From the NCBI GenBank assembly GCA_029242545.1, contig JAQWTV010000065.1:1-64000 (forward strand): a stretch of DNA of 64,000 bases, written 5' to 3'. Source of the stretch: Roseibacillus sp. Lineage in GTDB: Bacteria; Verrucomicrobiota; Verrucomicrobiia; Verrucomicrobiales; Akkermansiaceae. The notes beneath the pieces are model-generated. The model made no database searches, was not told the DNA's origin, and saw only the letters and a list, made by a program, of their open reading frames with translations. Shown one piece after another: positions 1 through 9,020 of the stretch; position 1 is the stretch's first letter, and the number at the start of each line of letters is the position of its first letter. A program made the translations under genes and the position numbers.

Positions 1-2
1 AG

Positions 3-167
3 AAGGGGGAGCACCCAGTGGACCGAATTCTCTCCCCCAATGATATCTGGGCAACAATGCTTCATCATCTGGGGATCGATCCGGGCATGCGGTTCGAGGA
101 TCGTAGTGGACAACCGCACCCTATCCTTTCCTCGGGCAAGCTCGTTAGGGAACTGCTGCGAGCTTAA
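3..167 (+). CDS. DUF1501-like (sulfatase-type) protein, C-terminal fragment cut by window edge
   Basis: Manual translation in frame 3: KGEHPVDRILSPNDIWATMLHHLGIDPGMRFEDRSGQPHPILSSGKLVRELLRA*, typical of DUF1501 C-termini; not in the ORF track because no start is in the window. Confidence 0.75.
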   Translation, partial: KGEHPVDRILSPNDIWATMLHHLGIDPGMRFEDRSGQPHPILSSGKLVRELLRA

Positions 168-194
168 TTGCGAGGCGGAATCTGGCAACGGGGT

Positions 195-3143
195 CTATTT
201 GTTCGCCGTCCTACCGAGGGAGGAGAGATAGGCCAGAAGGTCCAAGAGTTCATCCTCCCGCAACCCGGCCACCAGTCCGCCAGGCATCATGGATACCGGG
301 CTGATCTGGCGGGAGGCGATTTCCATTTTAGGGATACGGGTTTCCTTACCGAATGGACTTCGGATAACTAGGGCGTTTCGGGTTTCCCGACTGATGGCTC
401 CAGAAATGACGTTCTGGTTCTTCAGGGTGACGATGGACATCCGGTAACCTTCCTTGATCTTCGCACTAGGATTGAGGAGAGAGTCTAGAAGATAGTCGGC
501 AGGGGCACTTGCTCCGATACTGGAGAGGTCGGGTCCAACGAGGCCACCCTGGCCATCCACCCTGTGGCAGACATTGCATGCAAGTGCGGCGCGCTCATAA
601 ATAGCTCTCCCCCGAACTGCCTTGCCGTCGGCAATCATCGACAGAAGGGTATTACGATCGCTTGAACTCAGAGCTGGAAGCAGCGGGTCCAATCCTCCGG
701 CCTGCGCCAGCCTGTCCGCGAGTTCAGGGTGTTCCCGGTCTGAGACCTCCAGCAGCCTTGCGGCATGGATCGCAGTGTCCTGATCGATTTCTTTTCCGGA
801 TAGGGCGTTGGCGAGATGCCCACTTCCCCCGGGGCGGCGTAGAATCCCGGCCATGAGCGTTTCTACCTCAGCCTGTGACAGGCTCGCCTGCAAGAGCTTC
901 GCAATGTGTGGAGATGCAACGGCGGGATCGATGATGACGATAGCTGCAGTGGCCGCTATCCGGATATGGCGAGATGTGCCTTGGGAGGCAATCGGGAGAA
1001 GAGCCTCTACGTCACTCAGCTTGGCGAGTGCGTTCGCGGCATCAGGAGCGAGGAGCGGAGGGGCTGCGAGGAGCCTGGTTCGGATGGTTTGACGGAGAGA
1101 CTTGAGATTCCAGGCTGCGGCGAGGCGGCAGGCTATAGCGATAATTTCGACGTCATTCTCCTTGAGGAGCCTCTGACACACTGGTGAGAGCAGGCTCTGA
1201 TCAGACGGAGAGATTCCCCGGTCCTCCGCGGCTTCCGCTAGAGCGAGCGTGGCGGCCTTGGTCAGGGAGTGGTTTTCGCGGTGAGCAAGGTGGAGGACTT
1301 TGTTGAGCTCCGCTGAGCTCCCTATTTTACCAACGAGGCGGATGATGGTTTCATCTGCCTTGCCCGAAACAATCATTTCCATCAGGGGGGCAAGGGCTTC
1401 CGGTTTCTCGATCGCCTTCAACGCATACCCGAGATGTTCGGCGTTGTCCCCCGGCTTCAGATCCCCCCTCTGGAATGCTGGTAGCCAATAGGGTTCGAGC
1501 AGGCGACAGGTGCGCCAAAGGGCAAAATCGAGGTAACTGTCCATAGGTTGATTCAGGACCCCAAGCGCCACCACGAGAGCCTCCGGAGAGGCGAATTGCC
1601 CAAGGGCAGTGACAGCTTCCCTGCGGACTCGGGGATCGGAATCTGTGATTGCTTCAGCCAGCGTGTGAGCTGCCCCCCCCCAGTGATAAAGAACTCGGAT
1701 AGCCGCAGCACGGACCCGGGGGTCTGGCGATTTAAGCACTTCATGGATAAGAGAGGATGAGCGGCGTGTGGTAATGGTCTGGTAGGTCCAGAGTGCTTCG
1801 AGGCGATGGTGCTCATATGCAGGATCCGAGCGATCGAGGGAGTGAAGCCATGCTTCCAGAGAGGCGGTTACCTCGGCCTCGTCGCGCATCTTCAGCTCTT
1901 GGCGGGCATGCAGTCTCACCCAGTCGGCATCATGCCGGAGTAAATTCATCAGCTGGGGGATGGATTTGGATGCGTAGTCGATTGAGCTGACGAGGGGCCG
2001 GCCCTTGGCCGTGATCCGCCAGATTCTTCCATGAACGCGGTCGCGTCGTTTGTCGCGGAAGTCCACCTCACCATGCTGGATGATGGGACTGTACCAATCT
2101 GCCACATAGGCGGCACCATCGGGACCCATCACGATGTCAATGGGGCGGAACGACAGGTGGGAAGAGGAAAGAAGATCAGGGTGGAGGGCCGATTTATAAC
2201 CACTTTGGTCGGTGCTAATGACATATCGGTCGATATTATTGGCGCGGAAATCGCTAGTGAGCAGGTTCCCCCTCCATGTAGGCGGAAAGTGGTTGCCGCT
2301 GATGACCTCGAGACCACAGGACTTTGGACGCCCCGGATTCAATCCGTTAAGGCTACGGTGTTCGTTGGGAGAGGCGCGGAAGACCGAGTCGGGAAAAGTA
2401 TAGTTGATACCCTGCCCTCCGGCTCCATCGGTCTGGAAGGACTGTCCCCACCGGTCAAAGATCATTCCCCAGGGGTTGATGAGACCACGGCTGTAGATCT
2501 CCAGCCGGCGGGTCTTAATATCGTAGGACCAGAGCCCTCCACCGTTGAGCCGGCGCGGTCCATAGAGGGTCTCCACATGACTACCGATGTAGTAGCCCTG
2601 CAGCATGTAAAGGAGCCCGCCGGGTCCCCAGCGCAGCCGGTGCAGGGTGTGGTGAGTATCCTCGGATCCAAAACCGGAGAGGAGCACCTCCCGTTGATCT
2701 GCCTTGCCGTCTCCATTGCGGTCATGGAGGTGGAGAAGCTCCTCTCCATGTGCGACGTAGGCCCCTCCATTGCCATCCGGAAGGACTCCTCCCGGAATGA
2801 CGAGTTGATCGTAGTAGACCGAGGATTTGTCCGCTCGCCCGTCCTTGTCCGAGTCCTCGAGGATGAGGATCCGGTCACTGGGATCCTGATTCACATTCAA
2901 TTGGGGATAGGTTTCGCTGCTGGCAACCCAGAGCCTTCCCCTCCTGTCGAAGGCGATCTGGGAGGGCTTGGCGAGGAGAGGGTCGGCGGCCCAGAGGTTG
3001 ACCTCGAACCCTTCTGCTACTTTGAAGGAGGCTTTCTCGACCCCCGGGTCAGGTGGGGGAATGTCCTTCAGGCCGCGCTGGGCACTCACCTGAAGGCTGA
3101 GCCCCACGAGGGCCCACGGAATGAAGTAGCGCAGGGGGTTCAT
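195..3143 (-). CDS. PVC-type heme-binding dehydrogenase (beta-propeller + HEAT repeats + c-type cytochrome)
   Basis: 982 aa; signal peptide; FEVNLWAADPLLAKPSQIAFDRRGRLWVASSETYPQ propeller start; HEAT-like region; CNVCH heme motif near C-terminus. Confidence 0.9.
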   Translation of the reverse strand: MNPLRYFIPWALVGLSLQVSAQRGLKDIPPPDPGVEKASFKVAEGFEVNLWAADPLLAKPSQIAFDRRGRLWVASSETYPQLNVNQDPSDRILILEDSDKDGRADKSSVYYDQLVIPGGVLPDGNGGAYVAHGEELLHLHDRNGDGKADQREVLLSGFGSEDTHHTLHRLRWGPGGLLYMLQGYYIGSHVETLYGPRRLNGGGLWSYDIKTRRLEIYSRGLINPWGMIFDRWGQSFQTDGAGGQGINYTFPDSVFRASPNEHRSLNGLNPGRPKSCGLEVISGNHFPPTWRGNLLTSDFRANNIDRYVISTDQSGYKSALHPDLLSSSHLSFRPIDIVMGPDGAAYVADWYSPIIQHGEVDFRDKRRDRVHGRIWRITAKGRPLVSSIDYASKSIPQLMNLLRHDADWVRLHARQELKMRDEAEVTASLEAWLHSLDRSDPAYEHHRLEALWTYQTITTRRSSSLIHEVLKSPDPRVRAAAIRVLYHWGGAAHTLAEAITDSDPRVRREAVTALGQFASPEALVVALGVLNQPMDSYLDFALWRTCRLLEPYWLPAFQRGDLKPGDNAEHLGYALKAIEKPEALAPLMEMIVSGKADETIIRLVGKIGSSAELNKVLHLAHRENHSLTKAATLALAEAAEDRGISPSDQSLLSPVCQRLLKENDVEIIAIACRLAAAWNLKSLRQTIRTRLLAAPPLLAPDAANALAKLSDVEALLPIASQGTSRHIRIAATAAIVIIDPAVASPHIAKLLQASLSQAEVETLMAGILRRPGGSGHLANALSGKEIDQDTAIHAARLLEVSDREHPELADRLAQAGGLDPLLPALSSSDRNTLLSMIADGKAVRGRAIYERAALACNVCHRVDGQGGLVGPDLSSIGASAPADYLLDSLLNPSAKIKEGYRMSIVTLKNQNVISGAISRETRNALVIRSPFGKETRIPKMEIASRQISPVSMMPGGLVAGLREDELLDLLAYLSSLGRTANK

Positions 3144-4111
3144 CGCAGAGCCTCTATTTGTTCGCGGATGTGATTCTCCAGCTTCCTCACAAAGGGCTCA
3201 AATTGTTCAGGTTCGCCCTGGGCGATCACTTGCTCGCTCTTGCGTTCGCCGTGGACAAAAGCATCGTTACGGGGTCGCCAGCGATGGAAATACAGAGTGT
3301 TCTTTTTAAGAATGGTCGCGCGTAGGGCTGTGGCCTCTTTTGAGTCGAGGGCGATTACGGGATCCGGAAGGCGAAGGTCCCGAGCCATGATGGTGGTGAT
3401 GCTCTGATAACCTCTCGCGCTAGGGTGCATCCCATTGGTGGTGTAGGCGCCCTTGGATTTGTGGAGAGCCTCGAAGAGGTCTACCAGATGGTGGCTTCCT
3501 TCCCGGGCGACGGATGCGATGACATCACGGTAGGATTTAAGGATAGAGTTGCGGTCGGCGAGGTAGCTTGTGGAAGGAGGACTGGTCCTCCGTTTCGAAG
3601 GAAGCTCGGTGCCGAAACCCTTTTCCAGGGGAACGGGTGTGAGCAGGACGAAACGCCGGGGTGGTGTTCCGGCTTCGCGGAGGAGACGGGTCAGACCGGC
3701 CTGGAACCGTGCGAGTCCCCGCACCCCTTCAAAGGCCTCGTTCCAGCCGTAGGCGACAAAAATGACGGTGGGATCAAGTTGCTGGAGATGGGCGATCATT
3801 TTACCGAATCCTTCTTCTGGATTACCGAAGACAGATCGGCGTCGACCCCCGGTTCGGGAGTGCCCGAAAACGGTGTCGCCATCCCACCCAAGATTACGGA
3901 AGGTGATTGTTCTCTCTGGCCAGCAAAGGGCGAGAGAGGTCTCGAGGTGCCCGTGGTGACGGGCCCGTTCAAAGAATGAATTTCCCAAAAATACGACTCG
4001 ATCGCCATCTTGCAGCTCGAAGGGTATCGTTTGTTCGGCTTGAAGTTCGACTGCGGCAAGGAATACCCACGCCATCCCGGGGCCAAGGAGACTTCTGCAC
4101 ATACCTGCCAT
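3140..4111 (-). CDS. SGNH/GDSL hydrolase family protein
   Basis: ORF 3140..4216; start placed at internal Met before the signal-like MAGMCRSLLGPGMAWVFLAAVELQAEQ; block I DRVVFLGNSFFERAR, later VAYGWNEAF and DLF..NGMHPSARGY. Confidence 0.75.
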   Translation of the reverse strand: MAGMCRSLLGPGMAWVFLAAVELQAEQTIPFELQDGDRVVFLGNSFFERARHHGHLETSLALCWPERTITFRNLGWDGDTVFGHSRTGGRRRSVFGNPEEGFGKMIAHLQQLDPTVIFVAYGWNEAFEGVRGLARFQAGLTRLLREAGTPPRRFVLLTPVPLEKGFGTELPSKRRTSPPSTSYLADRNSILKSYRDVIASVAREGSHHLVDLFEALHKSKGAYTTNGMHPSARGYQSITTIMARDLRLPDPVIALDSKEATALRATILKKNTLYFHRWRPRNDAFVHGERKSEQVIAQGEPEQFEPFVRKLENHIREQIEALR

Positions 4112-4265
4112 TGAGGAATTGTGAGTGGATGTTGGCCTGGTGGAAGCCTCAATTCGCCAAAGCTCGGCGCCCTGAACCCCTGAACGATCCGTTAGATCTC
4201 TTCGTGGGGAGAGCAATTATTGACAGCGGGAGTTAACGGGACTACCACCCGGAACGCTCTGAGAT

Positions 4266-4342
4266 GGCGGCGTAGCCAAGTGGCCTAAGGCGACGGTTTG
4301 CAAAACCGTTATTCGTCGGTTCGAATCCGACCGCCGCCTCCA
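4266..4342 (+). tRNA. tRNA-Cys (anticodon GCA) with encoded CCA
   Basis: Cloverleaf: GGCGGCG/CGCCGCC acceptor, ACGGT-TTGCAAA-ACCGT anticodon arm, GTCGG-TTCGAAT-CCGAC T-arm, TCCA 3' end. Confidence 0.95.
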
Positions 4343-4345
4343 GCG
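4293..4345 (+). repeat. Left attachment repeat, within tRNA-Cys 3' half
   Basis: ACGGTTTGCAAAACCGTTATTCGTCGGTTCGAATCCGACCGCCGCCTCCAGCG, identical to 16856..16908. Confidence 0.95.
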
Positions 4346-4445
4346 TTTTCCACGAACCGCTTTAATTGCAGGAATTTCCTGAGATTAAGGGGGTTCATGT
4401 CTCTCATAGGAAGCGCAGGGAAATGCACCCGAATGCACCCTGAGC

Positions 4446-4464
4446 GGGCAACAAACTGGCAACA
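4446..4464 (+). promoter_or_regulatory. Candidate integrase arm-type binding site, left end
   Basis: GGGCAACAAACTGGCAACA; two GGCAAC with 11-bp periodicity, matches right-end copy at 18/19 positions. Confidence 0.45.
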
Positions 4465-4549
4465 GATTTTTAGCGCCCTGAACTTTTTTTCGTAGCGGAA
4501 CGATTTTGACCGCTGTGATCCCACAAAATGTGCCAGGAGGCGGAGTGGT

Positions 4550-6898
4550 CTACGCGCTTCTCTCTTTCGCGTAGAGGTGCTTCTGGAACCCTACGAAGAG
4601 CTCCCGGATACTCGACGTATCCCCAAGCTCCTGAGTGGCATCCTGAACCGCCCCATATTTCAATGCGATGAGAGTCGGGAGGTTCTTATCGTCCAGTTCG
4701 CCGACCCCTTCGTTGACGTATTGGGAGAGGACGAAATCGAGGAACGCCTGCTGTTTGTCATCGTAGTGCGAGAAGATCAGGTCCTTGTTTTCCACTACCC
4801 GCTCTTCGCGCGTAATCGGACTCCGTGCGTAAGCAACACTAGCGAGCACATCGAAGAGATCGCTCTTCTCCGCACAAACAAGTTCCCGCATTTGATTGAG
4901 TTGGTCCGCCGTATATCCCTTCTCAGATAATCCCTCGAGGAGCTTCCGACGTGTGTCGGGACGACTCCAGATTTCTCGCAGTTGCTCCTCGTCGCTGAAG
5001 AAGTCCGGCAAATCCCCGAACAGTTGCTGAAGGAACTGCTGTGGTGACAGAGGAGTGCCATCCGGTCCCCAATACCTCTTTTCTACCATGTGCTGGATTT
5101 GTCGTGCCTTGCCGTCTGCAAGGGTAACTCGTACCATTCGCCGACCCTCTGGGGGATCCTCGGGCGTTTCTGTGGGTTCTGGAGGTTCTGCTGGATCGTC
5201 TGGTGAATCCGGTCTCGGGCGTGGAGGGTCGGGTTCCAGCGGTTCGCCGTCCCATTCCTCATCGGTGAAGTGGTCGCTCGCCCCCACGAAGTCGTGGATC
5301 GTGAAGTAATCCTTCCCGTCATAGAGGCGCGTACCCCGACCAATGATCTGCTTGAATTCAATCATTGAGTTCACCGGGCGCATCAGGACGACGTGGCGGA
5401 TGTTTTTGGCGTCCACCCCGGTGGAGAGCTTCTGGGAGGTGGTCAGAATCGTGGGAATGGTCTTCTCGTTGTCCTGGAAGTGCCTCAGGTGGAGCTCTCC
5501 GCGCGCTCCATCGTTCGCGGTTACCCGTGCACAATACTCAGGGTCAGAGCTTTCCTTCTTCTGATTAATCAGGTCCCGCACCACCAGTGCGTGCACCTGT
5601 GACGCGCAAAAGACGATGGTCTTCTCCCGCTGGTCGATCATGCCCAGCAGAATCTCCACCCGTTTTTCCTCCCGCTCCTTGATCTCGATTTCTCTGTTGA
5701 AGTCTTGTTCCTCGTAGCGTCTGCCTACCTCAATATCACCTTCTTCTATATCGTCATCCGGGGTGTAGACGTAGTCGTCGATGGTGGTTTGAATTCGGTT
5801 CACCTTGAAGGGAGTGAGATACCCGTCGTTGATGCCGTCCTTCAGTGCGTAGGTGTAGACGGGTTCCCCGAAATACCTGTAGGTATCGGCATTGTGCTTG
5901 CGAAGCGGTGTCGCAGTCAGACCCAACTGCACGGCGGGGGAAAAATACTCTAGGATACCGCGCCAGGAACTCTCGTCCTTCGCTCCCCCGCGGTGACACT
6001 CGTCGATCACGATGAAGTCGAAGAAGTCGCTCGGGTAGTCACCAAAGTAGGGCGCAGGCGTTCCGTCTTCACCTTTCCCACTCATGAAGGTCTGGAAGAT
6101 CGTGAAAAAGACACTGCCGTTCTTGGGCACGCCGCCCTTTTTACGCACTTCGTCTGGCGCGATGCGCACTAGCGCATCCTCATCAAAGGCGGAGAACGAG
6201 TTAAATGCCTGGTTTGCGAGGATATTGCGGTCCGCTAGGAAAAGAATGCGGGGGCGCCGTCCCGGTTCGCGACTGAGGTTCCACTTGGATTGGAACAATT
6301 TCCACGCGATCTGGAAGGCGATGAAGGTTTTCCCGGTTCCTGTTGCCAATGTGAGAAGGATACGGTCCTCGCCGCTCGCCATCGCATCCAAGGTCCGCTG
6401 AATCGCAAGATCCTGGTAGTAACGTGCTTGGAATGTTCCCCCCTTATCCTCGAAGGGAACCCCCGCAAAGCGGTCCCGCCACTGGTTCTCCTCCGCATGG
6501 GTCATCGCCCACAATTCCTCAGGCGACGGGAAGGCATCGACCTTGCCTTCCTCACCGGTCTCCATGTCGATCTGGTAGATCTCGACTCCGTTGGTCGCAT
6601 ACGTGAAGCGCAGCTGCATTTTCTTGGCGTATGCCTTCGCCTGCCCAACGCCCTCGGTGTAGTGCAGGTCTTTTCGCTTCGCCTCCACCACAGCGAGCTT
6701 CAGATTCCGGCAGACCAGAATGTAGTCGGCAATCTCTTCCCTGGTGCGCTGTCCTGATCCCAGAAGACGCCCTTGGGAGATCAGGCAGGATCTCTCCCGC
6801 AGAATACGACTACCCTCAACCACGCCCCAACCTGCCGCCTTTAGGGCGGGGTCAATCAGTTCGGCGCGGGTTTCTGCTTCGTTCATCTTAACTCTCAA
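4550..6898 (-). CDS. hsdR: Type I restriction endonuclease subunit R (DEAD/DEAH helicase-nuclease)
   Basis: 782 aa; LATGTGKTF Walker A, VIDECHRGG, HsdR N-terminal nuclease region, next to hsdS/hsdM. Confidence 0.95.
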   Translation of the reverse strand: MRVKMNEAETRAELIDPALKAAGWGVVEGSRILRERSCLISQGRLLGSGQRTREEIADYILVCRNLKLAVVEAKRKDLHYTEGVGQAKAYAKKMQLRFTYATNGVEIYQIDMETGEEGKVDAFPSPEELWAMTHAEENQWRDRFAGVPFEDKGGTFQARYYQDLAIQRTLDAMASGEDRILLTLATGTGKTFIAFQIAWKLFQSKWNLSREPGRRPRILFLADRNILANQAFNSFSAFDEDALVRIAPDEVRKKGGVPKNGSVFFTIFQTFMSGKGEDGTPAPYFGDYPSDFFDFIVIDECHRGGAKDESSWRGILEYFSPAVQLGLTATPLRKHNADTYRYFGEPVYTYALKDGINDGYLTPFKVNRIQTTIDDYVYTPDDDIEEGDIEVGRRYEEQDFNREIEIKEREEKRVEILLGMIDQREKTIVFCASQVHALVVRDLINQKKESSDPEYCARVTANDGARGELHLRHFQDNEKTIPTILTTSQKLSTGVDAKNIRHVVLMRPVNSMIEFKQIIGRGTRLYDGKDYFTIHDFVGASDHFTDEEWDGEPLEPDPPRPRPDSPDDPAEPPEPTETPEDPPEGRRMVRVTLADGKARQIQHMVEKRYWGPDGTPLSPQQFLQQLFGDLPDFFSDEEQLREIWSRPDTRRKLLEGLSEKGYTADQLNQMRELVCAEKSDLFDVLASVAYARSPITREERVVENKDLIFSHYDDKQQAFLDFVLSQYVNEGVGELDDKNLPTLIALKYGAVQDATQELGDTSSIRELFVGFQKHLYAKERSA

Positions 6899-7811
6899 AG
6901 AGCTTAAAGCTCACCTGATATCGGTAAAAAGCAATCGTTGGCACCAAGCTCAGGGCGCGGCGAATCCTCCTGTCATCCTCGTGGGCGATGATCAGTCCGC
7001 GCACGCTTTGCCCATCCTCGGCAAGTTCCTCCTCCACATAGCTCATGTAGCGAAGTGTTTGTCCCACCACAGCATCACTAGCTCTTCCCTTCTTTAGCTC
7101 CACCACCAGCAGCGTCTTTTGATCTTTGCTGATTGCCAAGATGTCAAGCGGCCCAGTATCGGTCTGGTATTGCTGAGCTTTTTCACCCTCCACCTCATAG
7201 ATCTCGTATTCCTCCCCGAGCTGGGTCCGGTCCCAGTTTTCCATCAGGAATTGCTCCAAGTGTTCCTCCAGGGCAAAGCTGGACGCATCTTCCACCGTTT
7301 CATCAGTGGAGATGAGCTTCGGTGCTGATACCCCACCGGTAAGCTTCTCCAGCTCATCTCGATGCGGCGTGATATTGCTCACCGTTCCAATGGACCCACA
7401 GGAGTTGCGCAGTGCCTCGCTCATCGCAGCACGCTCAATCGAGACGTTCAGCCAGGTCACGTTCCGGCGGTGAGGCAATACTCCACCTTGTTGGTAAAAG
7501 TAACTTCCGGTGACTTCACCCACGCGGTAATTGCCTGCGCCATCGGGAGACAAAACATAATCCCCGGTCGCAATGCCCTTGCACACATTCCAAAGCGCTC
7601 CGCAGGCAAGTCCAGCGGCGATTTTGCTTTTTTCAGGATTGGACTTTAGGAAGACGGGAATGAACTGCTTATTGAAGGTACGCCAGTTCTCAGGCAGATC
7701 CCCGTTGAGATCCTTCTCAATCCCAAAGTCCGCCCCGACAAAACCCTCGGCAAAGCATTCATCGGCATAAACACTCTTACGTCCCAGCATCAATCGATAA
7801 TAACTTCTCAT
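6888..7811 (-). CDS. NucS/DUF91-like PD-(D/E)XK endonuclease with N-terminal EVE/PUA-like region
   Basis: 307 aa; LDILAISKDQKTLLVVELKKGRASDAVVGQTLRYMSYV nuclease core; GDYVLSPDGAGNYRVGEVTGSY N-terminal motif; overlaps hsdR start by 11 bp. Confidence 0.7.
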   Translation of the reverse strand: MRSYYRLMLGRKSVYADECFAEGFVGADFGIEKDLNGDLPENWRTFNKQFIPVFLKSNPEKSKIAAGLACGALWNVCKGIATGDYVLSPDGAGNYRVGEVTGSYFYQQGGVLPHRRNVTWLNVSIERAAMSEALRNSCGSIGTVSNITPHRDELEKLTGGVSAPKLISTDETVEDASSFALEEHLEQFLMENWDRTQLGEEYEIYEVEGEKAQQYQTDTGPLDILAISKDQKTLLVVELKKGRASDAVVGQTLRYMSYVEEELAEDGQSVRGLIIAHEDDRRIRRALSLVPTIAFYRYQVSFKLFES

Positions 7812-7817
7812 AAAAAT

Positions 7818-9020
7818 TTAGAGTTCTCCGGCGAAGGCGCGTTGCAGGAGGGATTGCTTGAGTTCAGCGAGCGCATCGAACTTGCGCTGGTAAATTGCTT
7901 CAAGGCGACGGGTTTCGGCGGCAACCGCATCGAGCTTTTTGACGATAGGTTTTTGCTGATTGATCGGAGGAAGAGAAATCGGAAAAACCCTCAGTGCACC
8001 TAAACCGATGAATCCTTGCGCAGCACCCTTGGAAAGCGACAAGACGTGTTTCGCTGCGATAGGCGATTTCAAATAAAGCAGCAGGAAACCTGAGTCTAAC
8101 TCCGGGCAAGCTTTGAACAGTCCAACGTTCTTGATGCTGAAGGTCCTCTTGTCATCAACCAAACACGCCATTCCGCGGTTTGCACCGATCATCGAAATCA
8201 GCACATCGCCAAAAGAAACATTGGATCGCTTGTAAAAACTGTCGTGATCTTTCTGCGATATTTGCCGGGTCTTCTCGAAGGACAACCCATCCCATGTGAC
8301 GTTCTTCTGCGTCACGAATGGAATGCCCGATTCAACATATTTGGGAGAATCGTGCGTTCCGTCTTTCACGTCGCAGATTTTTCCGATTGCAGTCTCCACC
8401 CAATCCTCGCCCCTCTGCTCAAAGGTGGATTGCAGGACGCTCTGGAACAATTCTTGAGCGTTGATGAGGTTGCGCTCGGCGTGTGCGGTAGCGGTCGCGA
8501 TCCCCTCGAACGCTTCATCCAGAATCCCCACGATCCGCTCCTGCTCGGCGAGGGGGGGGACGGGGATGGGTAATTCCCGCACAGTCGTAATCCGAACTCT
8601 TGGTCGAGTAGCACCCTTGGATTGGGTGTTTATGAATGTTCGTGTCTGAGGTGCGTTGAGACAGTAACAGAGGAATCTTGAATTAATCTTCTGAGCTCTG
8701 ATGCGCACCAGGTCAGCGACAATCAATCCGTCACCTGCGCGGTCAACAATGGCAGACACGCCCAATGGATCCCCGAGCTTGGTCATAACGATGTCGCCTT
8801 GGTGATAGGAGTGCCGCTTCAACTGCTGGAACTTCGAAGTAGACACGCAATCGATTTTTTTCCACTCGATCCGAAACTCCTTGATGTTTTGAATCTTGAG
8901 AACCGGGTTACCTTTAGCCTGGTAGTCTTCCCGCTTTAAATTTGAACCGAAAGGACCATCAACGATGTCTTTCTTGAAGTCATCGGACAGATCCTGAAGT
9001 GGGACAGTCGACCAGTTCAT
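7818..9020 (-). CDS. hsdS: Type I restriction-modification specificity subunit S
   Basis: 400 aa; two TRDs with repeats IPVPPLAEQERIVGILDEAFEGI and ISLPPINQQKPIVKKLDAV. Confidence 0.93.
   Translation of the reverse strand: MNWSTVPLQDLSDDFKKDIVDGPFGSNLKREDYQAKGNPVLKIQNIKEFRIEWKKIDCVSTSKFQQLKRHSYHQGDIVMTKLGDPLGVSAIVDRAGDGLIVADLVRIRAQKINSRFLCYCLNAPQTRTFINTQSKGATRPRVRITTVRELPIPVPPLAEQERIVGILDEAFEGIATATAHAERNLINAQELFQSVLQSTFEQRGEDWVETAIGKICDVKDGTHDSPKYVESGIPFVTQKNVTWDGLSFEKTRQISQKDHDSFYKRSNVSFGDVLISMIGANRGMACLVDDKRTFSIKNVGLFKACPELDSGFLLLYLKSPIAAKHVLSLSKGAAQGFIGLGALRVFPISLPPINQQKPIVKKLDAVAAETRRLEAIYQRKFDALAELKQSLLQRAFAGEL

Noticed and set aside
2031-3173. 380-aa ORF antisense to the PVC-type dehydrogenase
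   Set aside because: Same reason; the minus-strand protein is well supported
4309-4524. 71-aa ORF ending GGGGRIRTDE
   Set aside because: Antisense read-through of the tRNA-Cys 3' half; a well-known annotation artefact
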